Positions 34,118 through 41,886 of a DNA stretch of 41,886 nucleotides are shown piece by piece. The DNA comes from Podaxis mareebaensis (taxonomy: Eukaryota > Basidiomycota > Agaricomycetes > Agaricales > Agaricaceae), in contig JAEUWP010000256.1 in assembly GCA_018524725.1 (NCBI GenBank), positions 1-41,886 on the forward strand. Reading direction: 5' to 3'. Both the position numbers and the translations under genes were made by a program. The notes under the pieces were generated by a model. It was not told the origin of the DNA, made no database searches, and saw only the letters and a program-made list of their open reading frames with translations. The number at the start of each line of letters is the position of its first letter. Within the stretch, counting starts at the first letter, position 1.

Positions 34118-35718
34118 TCATGCCAGGTCCAAAACAAGGAAATCCTTTCCAGTGCAGTCCAGAATAATACGTCCAGATGATTCATCGAACGCCGCAATGC
34201 CATGTATGCTCCACGATAAGTGAGATGGCCGTGTATGTCGCTTCAGATCCATACCACAGGGATTGCTAACAGAGTAAGTCGCAACATCAAGCACGGTATC
34301 CGACTGGAGGAAGAGAGCCGTGGATGGTCCAAAGGCCGTTGAAAAGCATTTGTTTTTATTGAATTGCAGATCCCCAACCTTGGCCACGGTTGGCGGAACG
34401 GTAGGGTCTTGGTTAATTGCAATTCTTTGGACCTCATTCTCGCAGTGCGTGACCAGATACGTATCAGTGATCCCCTTAAAGGGAGCTGAAAGCAGATTGG
34501 GATTCATCGTGGCGGGCACATGGTGTAAGGATGTCAAGGCCAAGGATGTGTCGTCATATATAATTGAGTAGATATTGATGGAGCCTTGAGTGACAACGCC
34601 GAGTTGATCGTTGGGCAACAAGAAGATTTGTGCCTGCGTTGGCTTGTCGATTATTACCGTGGAGGACGAAATTCGAGTAGTGCTCACCGATTCTGCTACC
34701 GTAGAGAGGCTTGCCTCATAAACGACGTGAGGCTCCGTAGTGTATCGCCGAAGTTCTATTTTTGTGGTCTGCTTGCCTTCATCAGCATGATCCCAGCGTA
34801 AACAACACTGTAGAAGATAGTTCTCGTCGAGAGCCAACGAAAGCCGAGAGCCCCGCCTTGGCGATTCTTGTATGCTTGTAATGGGAATTGCTACGAAGAA
34901 AGCTTCTGATCCATGACCCACGAGATTGACTCGATAGATACAAATACGGGCTGGAACTGTCGAAACGTTGATCCGTGTCGTGTTAAACAGTTGCTCATTT
35001 GACAGTAGGTGGACTTACCATCAGGTGCGCAGTCCCAGTTGTACACCGCAACACGAAAAGACAAGCGTCCCTCCGACTCGTCTAGCCAGATCTGGAATCG
35101 CGTGAGGGGAACTTCACGTGTTTTCGTCGTTCGAAAGAGGAGTTGTGGACGGGGTTCCTTCCGACTCATGTCCACCACCCGTAGAGCGCCGCCAAAGTCC
35201 AAGCCCAACATCCATCTCCCGCCAGGAAGCAGCATGGTTCGAGAAAAATAGTGTTTACAGTCGACTAGGTGAACGCGGAACTGGGAAAGATGAGGAGAGG
35301 CCCAATGCGCTTGAACGCGGAGTCTGCGGAGTGTCCATCGCGCGAGATCCTCTTTAGAGAACTCTTCCAAGGGGAATACTGGCAATGCGGCGCCAGGCTG
35401 CGAGCAGATGTGCTTAATCCGTGTATACCAGAATTGCCGACCAACCGTGACCTCATAAAAGGCTTTGCAGACCTACGGCAGTCCAGTCACATTAGATCGA
35501 GGTCATTGAACCCATTCAAGACGTTAGAGACTCGGTACCTGTCGGGCAGCAACCAGCGCTTCATAATCCAAGTGGGTGAGAATTTCGTGAAGGAGCTCCG
35601 GCGGGATAGAGAGAATGGGGGATCTTGAGCTCTGCTGGACAGGGAACAATATAGATTTGTGGCATGGAGGATTATGGTAGCGGAGCCACGATTGGGGTGG
35701 TCCTAGCGCTAACAGCAT
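34118..35718 (-). CDS. F-box protein of the PPELLxEILxHLDY family (FB2)
   Basis: Three exons: 35718-35539, 35472-35019, 34950-34118; introns 66 and 68 nt; 488 aa. The F-box is at residues about 36-65: ILSIPPELLHEILTHLDYEA, interrupted by intron 1 right after AARQ, then VCKAFYEVT. Beyond it, SKEDLARWTLRRLRVQAHW, LPGGRWMLGLDFGG and RICIYRVNLVGHGS are shared with FB3, and the C-terminal half (FLLPNDQLGVVTQ, DVATYS, FLVLDLA) looks like repeated beta strands, possibly a propeller. F-box proteins link substrates to the SCF ubiquitin ligase; the substrate here is unknown. The ATG chosen matches the MLxxL start of FB3. The gene is on the opposite strand to FB3 and FB4. Confidence 0.82.
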
Positions 35719-37626
35719 GTTCGAACGATGGGGAGACCAGTGAAGAAGAATCAGGTTCAATGTAACACATATCTGTTTCGTTATGAGTTGGTCCCTGCAG
35801 GGATCTGGCGTCCGCCGGCCGGAGATCGGGTTGGGCGCCAGTAAACCATATGCCTATTCAAGTAGATTCAAGTGCTATTCTGTGTTTCGAAATCCATCTA
35901 CGGTGATCACAACATCAGCTCTGATCCAAAGATAACTTCGCTTATCATAAGTGATATGGAGTGTGCATTCCGATGTGCGTTCGTCAACCCAATCTAGGAG
36001 CCTAGAACATCCAACTATCAATCAAGGTCTAGAGGCTTTGGAGCCAGTGGAACTATCATTACCAGTTCAAAATCGTAGTCCCCTAAGACTACCGCGCCCT
36101 GCGGAGTTACGGCTTACTGACCCTTCCTGCAGCGTGTGAGAATGCGGTCCGTCCCCACAGGCCCCCACCCCTACAAGGGAAGCAGAAAAAGATCACGCAG
36201 AAGATGGGGAATCACACCGGACACGAAAATTCGGTGGTCAGATGAGTCATGACAAATCCAGAAGTACTCGTGCTAAAATTAATCAAGTCGATAAAGCAGG
36301 GTCAACGGTCGATTAATGATCTGATCGATGCCCCGGTCAACAAAGGGCCTTCGACACTGACCAGAAATTGCATAGAACAGAAATTTACCAGGCGAGACCT
36401 GGCCTACTGGTCCTCAAACGTACCCCATATCGTCAAGGGGGTAGATCAAAGCCCCGCAAGTTAAGCCGCTCCTGAAAGAAACGCCGAGTGCGTAGTAAAG
36501 TGTGAGAATTGTGAGAAGCGTTGAGGAAAAACGTTACAGATGAGAAGGGGACTGCCGATGGCCGAGATTGGTGGGAGCAAATTCCGAACTTCCTCGCAGT
36601 CTGAACCAGCAAGATCCTGCCATTGTTTGAGCTTCTTCGTGTCATCCTCCTCTACGTTGGCGAGATGACCGAGTAGAGGTCCGTGGGGTATGTTGGACGT
36701 ATGTGAGTAATTCTTCGGTGACGGATTTAATGCACGGAGTTTGGCACTACCATTGGAGTACCGGCGAAGGTGTCAACTTATTTCCGGTAGCGGTTTCTGG
36801 GGCTAATTCGGAGGTAAAGGCTCTACTCTCATAAGATTACCTGTTCGGAAAGTAGAAAGTAGGAATGTTGAATTCCAAAGTAATGAGCCCTGGTAACTCG
36901 TCAAGCACCGAGTGTTTGAATGGATGGTGGCATAGCTGTATCTAGGCCGATTGTGACCCTTGGCATTATGTTCGCAAGACAAACTCAGGCTGCAAGCCAA
37001 AAAGAACAAGATGCGGGTTCTTTCAGAAGATACTCTGTCGATACTGTAAGTAAGCGAGAAAGCTAAGCTCGAGGACACAGCGTCAGTTTCAACTTTGGGT
37101 GATTGCAACACCGATTGGGGCAGAGACCGAAGCTTGAACGTTACGTTGGTGGCCCTCACTTTAATGGACAGCGCCCCTTGGTTCAGTTAGGTGTCAGGAT
37201 TCGCTAATTCTTGTGTCAGCAGACCCACTGAGTAACATCGGTCGTCAGGTTCATTGATTTCACTAGAAAAAAGGGCTGACCTTACTTATCTTGACCCCAC
37301 CGTACCTGCATGATACATACATCCCAAGCTGTGATAGCGTTTTTGGTGATCTTTAAAGTCAATATTCTTGGTGGAAGAACTATGTCGAACGTTTTGATTC
37401 ATGTTTACAGAAGAGGCTTCCATAGAGGAATTATATAGTGTGTCATTCAAAGAAGGGGGTATAATATAGCTCAGGCTCTTGGACGCCAAAGTCACATGGG
37501 CATCAATTCACTCAGCACGTGACGGCCTCGCGTCACAGTGTTCACGGCTGCACGCACCATCGTCGTGTAACACCTAGGTATACCAACACGACGAGGCAAC
37601 CACCGGTAGCACCCAGCGACACCACC
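35719..37626. other. Long gene-free stretch
   Basis: About 1.9 kb between FB2 (minus) and the coiled-coil gene (plus). Open frames are short, overlap on both strands and show no motif or splice pattern I can support. A CACGTGA site occurs at 37516, 105 bp before the coiled-coil gene. Confidence 0.4.
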
Positions 37627-38489
37627 ATGAGGCGAGCACAATCCGCCAGACATAATACCCGACCTTCTCTTGCACTCGCTGCGGATGATCTCGGCGTACT
37701 CAGAGAAGGGGACGAGTCTAATGAAGATGTGCTTCGGCGGCAGCTTCTTGAGAAGGACAGGGAGAATGATAGGGTGCGTTTGCTGGAGATCGGTGGATCC
37801 TCCCAGCAGCTGACACCTACTTACCCCAACATTAGTTACAAACACAGATCCAGATCCTCCAAGCACAACTTGCCCAACGCCCTCCAGCAGAGCGGATCCA
37901 GGAACTCGAGAAAGAATATAAGAATCTCGATCTATTATTGCAAGGAACACAGAGAGAGAACGAGAGATGTATGGCTGAGCTGGACAGGTGTGTTTGTATG
38001 CTCCGAACCCAACCAAACTCAAGGCATAGAAACCGCTCTACAGAGCAAAGCAACGAGAAAAGATGCTCGAGCAGGCACTCGCCAAACTGGCAGGCGAAAA
38101 CTGGCAGGTAAGTTGGTTTTGTTCTCGCGGGATTGCTCCATGCTAATACTCTACAGTCATCCCTCGACATTGCTCCTGTACCCATCACCACACGACTCGG
38201 ACATGGAAGGAGCAATACAATTTCATCGTCGCCCTTAAGTATCATTTCGCCTGCAGGACAGTTGCCAACGCCGAATAGCCTCGCCCCTTGCGAAGCAAGC
38301 GCCCAAACGCCCGTTCTCGATCGCCAGCAAACTCTTGCCCATATTGAACAGATCCGTTTATTGATTCTCGGTATGGAACAAAGGCTCGAAACAAGGGAGG
38401 ATAAGCTCATCAAGACAATCGAACGAGCAGAAGGAGAAGGCCGGAGGTTTGAGCAATTACGGAAAGAGATTAGCACTGGGATGGATTAA
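37627..38489 (+). CDS. Coiled-coil protein of unknown function
   Basis: Four exons: 37627-37773, 37848-37987, 38044-38107, 38157-38489; introns 74, 56 and 49 nt; 227 aa. Residues about 35-115 form a coiled coil read across three exons: VLRRQLLEKDRENDR, IQILQAQLAQRPPAERIQEL, EKEYKNLDLLLQGTQRENER, AKQREKMLEQALAKLAGEN. A Ser/Pro-rich section (ISSSPLSIISPAGQLPTP) follows and then a second coiled coil (LAHIEQIRLLILGMEQRLET, IERAEGEGRRFEQLRKEI). The acceptor of intron 2 was chosen at 38043 because it alone continues the heptads. No family is recognised. After the TAA at 38487 the same frame stays open for 47 protein-like codons, noted as a finding. Confidence 0.7.
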
Positions 38490-38917
38490 AGCGTTCCTGC
38501 GCACATCGCCAGACTCAATGACTTTCTTGATGATCTTCATGACCGTCATGATATTCTGCAGTTCTCTAGGGACAAGGACGGCATCGTATTTCTATGCTCC
38601 CGGCTGTATTGGTACCTATACCGTGACTCTTGAGATGATACCCTCTACATCCCATTGTATATACCTGGTTTAACACCTGAGCTCTAACGTCAACCTAGCG
38701 GGTGTCATGACTCTTGAATGTCACCATAGTGCAATGTGTCCTTACTTCTCTCCCTCCACGTCATGCCTTTTGGGGAACAGTCTGGGCCAGATTTTGGGAG
38801 CGTTTTATGTCCGCATAAGGATCGATCCCCCATAGGGATACACCAGGGTCCCTGTAGAACTTTGACCAACATAGAACGTGTGTGACCGTGAAATGGCCGG
38901 CTTTGTTGGTACTTTGC
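38490..38917. other. Intergenic region with coding-like start
   Basis: The first 141 bases continue the frame of the coiled-coil gene beyond its stop. The rest is the upstream region of FB3; no separate gene is seen. Confidence 0.4.
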
Positions 38918-40468
38918 ATGCTAGCCTATCTTAATTCTCTATGGCTTCGTATCAGGGGCTACAGGAAGTCTCATCTCCTCACCCTGCCTCCGGAGCTCCT
39001 CGTTGAAATCCTCAGGCATCTCGACTATCGAGGACTCATTGGCGCCAGACAGGTGTGTTGACTGTCTTTCCCATTTCTACTCTCATCTCAGGCCTAACAG
39101 ACTTGTAAAAGACTGTACGAGCTGACGAGCTGCAAAAAATTCTGGTTGACCCTTGCCCGCGACCCCTCTTCAAAACCTGGCATCGGAAAGCTGTGGTATC
39201 CACTGGGAAATTACTCAGAAGATGAACTCATGCAGTGGACCTTGCGTCGACTTCGTGCTCGAGAACGATGGTTCTCCAGCTCCTTACAACCTCTCCAATT
39301 TCGCTCTTGGCTGATTAAACTCGACCTCCAGTTTCACGCTCTCAGAGCAGAACTTCTTCGCGGTGGACGATGGCTGTTTGCAGTGGTATACAACGGAACT
39401 ACATACATCTTAGATTTGGATCAGGAATCCCCTCAGCCTCGGACTCTCTTCAAGCCTCCGTGCTCAGGTGAAGACCCCCTTAACGAATATTGCATCTGGA
39501 TGGACGAATCAAAACCAGGGCTGTCATTTCGGGTCGCTACATACTCGGACTTGACCGACCACAGAAGTGAGCTCGCCTCTTCCGCCAAATTGTTTTGCGC
39601 TCACACCTTCCATTAAGGGAAGTGTTGGATACGCGTATACCAGGTTGATTGCATCGGCGAAGACGCGTCCTTTGTAACAACGCCTATTAGTGTTATCCGG
39701 GACTATGCCCGCAAAAGTCAGCGGGTTTCTGTGACTCTTTCCAAACAATACTTGCTGCAATGCTGTTCAATTTGGTATACCAGCGATGGCCAAGGAACAA
39801 GGGACATAATATTGCAATTACGCCCATACTCGCGAAATTCCACCACCAACTCCAAGCAGTATCTTGAAAAACTTTACAGACTAGCGGGGCCAGTAAGCAG
39901 CAAACATGCGTCTGCGATTATATCCGAGTCTCATGTTTAATTCTAGGCGAGCTGTTTCTTTCTTCCAAAGGATCGAATTGGATTCGCAACCTCAACTTTT
40001 GTGGACATCCTTGCCATCAGCCATCCCTGGCCTAATCCTGAATTGACTCCCCTTCATCACATTGTCATTCAACACGGACCCAGCCACATCTCCACGCCCT
40101 TCATCGGTTCCCATAACATCTACCTCCTGGGCATCTGCGAAGATACACTTCAGAAGATCACCATCAATTACGATCAGGCTGCTCCGCCGACCATAGAAGA
40201 GCTTGGAAAACTAGCATCATCGGGGTTTAAGTTGAGGTTTGGACCATCAGCGTCTGTCTTCTACCAATCAGACACTTCTATTGACTTCGCTGTCTACGAG
40301 GGGCGCCCTCACCGGGACTTCTTTGAGTCCAAAAAATACACTGTTCCATCTCAACCGCCGTCTGAAGTTCTTCGTCTTCTCGCATTTGATGACTCGGTTG
40401 GTCGCGTTGTACTGGAGACTAGGTCAAGGGTAGTGGACAGGAATCTATTGGTGTTGGACCTTATATAA
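38918..40468 (+). CDS. F-box protein of the PPELLxEILxHLDY family (FB3)
   Basis: Four exons: 38918-39052, 39101-39566, 39618-39892, 39947-40468; introns 48, 51 and 54 nt; 465 aa. The F-box reads LTLPPELLVEILRHLDYRGL, with intron 1 after GARQ, exactly as in FB2, then TCKRLYELTSCKKFW. Shared blocks with FB2: EDELMQWTLRRLRARERW, LRGGRWLFAVVYNG, YCIWMDESKPGLSFRVATYS, KQYLLQCC, and the C-terminal NLLVLDLI. Introns 1 and 2 are conserved in place and phase with FB2; intron 3 is extra and was placed because its removal joins the frame to ASCFFLPKDRIGFATST, matching FLLPNDQLGVVTQ of FB2. A likely SCF substrate adaptor; the target is unknown. The frame is intact. Confidence 0.8.
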
Positions 40469-41011
40469 GGCTTGATGTACATGCACTTTGCCTTCTGTAA
40501 CTTGCCATATGAAATCAGCCCAATCAAGAGAAATCGCTTCATTGGCATTGCTTTTACTGGTTATCTATGGGTTCCTTGAGATTGCCCTAGGACACCACTA
40601 TCACTGTTCATAGATCCATCACTCATGCGAAGTTGGATATCTGGGCATTCGCGGTTAGGGACCGATACGAAGAGTCAGGATTATTTAAACATCTACAGGA
40701 TAGATTAGTCAGGTCGCCTGGTATAGATGGGTCAGAGTGCGACGAGTAACGGCTGTACAAGGAATGGCGTCACAGGTGGGACCGACTGCCGCTAGACGCG
40801 AGGGAACAATTCGGAATGATAACTTGAATGACGCCGATTTCAGTGATGTTACAGTAGTACTGGAAGGTCATAACAGTGAAAAGTATTTCAAGCTCACCAC
40901 AACGAGCACGCGACGGTTCTACGCAGGACTGGAAGTTAGCTTGGACGTTGTCCCTCATAAATACCTCGGAGCTACTTACCGCTCAACGGGCTCGTAACCT
41001 ACTTTGCGCAG
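40469..41011. other. Intergenic region upstream of the FB4 remnant
   Basis: An F-box exon like those of FB2 and FB3 was looked for here and not found. Only short open frames are present. Confidence 0.4.
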
Positions 41012-41673
41012 TTCCGCTCCTTATGGATGTATTTGAACAAGCTTAGGAGATATCGGGTGCCTGAAGTTATAACCTGGCATACGATGTTCATTTGGGGTTT
41101 AGACCAAAGCCCAACGGATAACTACTCAATCCAAGAACTGATGCAGTGGATCTTGCGTGGACTCCGCGCCGAAGCTCTATGGACCTCGCTTTCGTTCCCA
41201 ATTTATTGACAACGTGTATTGCCTCAGCCGTGCTAAGCTCCTCTGGTGGATGATGGATGTTTGCAGTCCACAACGACGGCGCTGCCCGCACTACGGGATT
41301 TGGATCGCGAACGTCCTCCGCCGGAAGTCCTATTCAAGACCCGGCGCTCTGGTGAGAGACTGCTTTAGAGGTTTCTGTATTTGGGTCGACGACGAACATC
41401 CGCAGCTGTTCTTTCATGTAGCGGTCTATAATGGAAAAGTTGAGGATAATAGTGAGTTTTTCTGCAGCCTATCATACCCAGTGTCAGTACTCCAAGCCCG
41501 TACAGGGAAGACACGCATTTGTATCTACAGCATCCACGCCACCAGAGGAGATTCTGACAAACTTTTCGCAACGCTTTCACCCAACCATCCGAGACGACCC
41601 TCATCCGGCTGTGAGGATCTCGACTGCCCTTTCTGAGTATTCAATGCTACCTTCGCCATTTCAACGCAATTGA
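41012..41673 (+). pseudogene. F-box family pseudogene (FB4)
   Basis: Begins after a GCGCAG acceptor with FRSLWMYLNKLRR, followed by IQELMQWILRGLRAEALW, clearly the second exon of the FB2/FB3 family. The frame stops at 41207; a neighbouring frame carries FIDNVYCLSRAKLL; then in another frame SGG*WMFAVHND, where the conserved GGRW codon CGA has become TGA at 41251-41253; then FCIWVDDEHPQLFFHVAVYN in a third position. The phase-1 intron before GGAAGACACGCATTTG (RKTRICIY) is still recognisable. Further frame changes occur near 41600. The first exon with the F-box is missing. This is a decayed copy. Confidence 0.8.
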
Positions 41674-41886
41674 GAGGAGTACGACGAAGATACAGCTGCG
41701 TCAGTGCTCGCCACAGACACCAACCATCGCCACGTTGATCGCCTGGCCCTTGCATAAGTTTCGGTAATTCGTTACCAACCTCCCCTTTGAAAACGATGCA
41801 CAAGTCAAGTCTAGTGCTTGCGCGTGACGGGTAAGGTAAGGAAGGAGAACATCTATTCCGTTGGATGTGTCAATACATAGGATGGT
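41674..41886. other. Window end, no gene seen
   Basis: Could contain further 3' remnants of FB4, but no alignment to FB2 or FB3 is convincing. Confidence 0.3.

Overview
This window is from a filamentous basidiomycete, most likely an Agaricomycete. The evidence is many genes with short introns (about 48-86 nt, GT..AG), eukaryotic housekeeping genes (SRP14, a siroheme-synthesis methyltransferase, SNF1/AMPK alpha, a TMCO4/DUF726 protein, an RWD+DUF1115 protein), and lineage-type accessory families (F-box proteins, UstYa/DUF3328 proteins, small secreted proteins, a fungal 7-TM protein). I see no tRNA, rRNA or CRISPR. All exon models were built by hand from reading frame, GT..AG sites and agreement between paralogs.

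Layout. 1-547: an AT-rich foldback (giant hairpin) element. 0.6-5.0 kb: two direct copies (A and B) of a decaying unknown gene, flanking an LRR-type F-box-like gene (FB1) that carries two single-base frame breaks. 5.7-6.7 kb: RWD/DUF1115 protein. 7.2-10.8 kb: two paralogous low-complexity proteins (P1, P2) sharing one conserved motif. 11.7-18.4 kb: housekeeping block with a six-exon TMCO4/DUF726 hydrolase-like gene, SRP14, and a MET1-like gene; the last two share a divergent promoter with a TCACGTG site. 18.6-25.0 kb: an accessory stretch with a UstYa-like gene, a 7-TM protein, an 81-aa secreted protein with a 21-nt exon, a But2-like membrane protein and a second UstYa-like gene.

25.1-30.65 kb: a tandem duplication of a unit of about 2.6 kb. 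Each copy holds a gene (M1, M2) for a secreted 376-aa protein made of two homologous cysteine-bracketed modules joined by an acidic Ser/Thr-rich linker with a Lys-Arg site just before module 2. The duplication breakpoint cuts a neighbouring gene (X), leaving a dead 5' fragment. 31.6-33.8 kb: SNF1, complete except for a single extra base in the kinase domain. 34.1-41.9 kb: a second F-box family with two intact paralogs (FB2 minus, FB3 plus) and one pseudogene (FB4), with a coiled-coil gene between FB2 and FB3.

Overall, conserved housekeeping genes alternate with recently duplicated accessory genes. The most interesting candidates for something undescribed are the M1/M2 two-module secreted proteins and the neighbouring UstYa / small secreted protein / membrane protein group.
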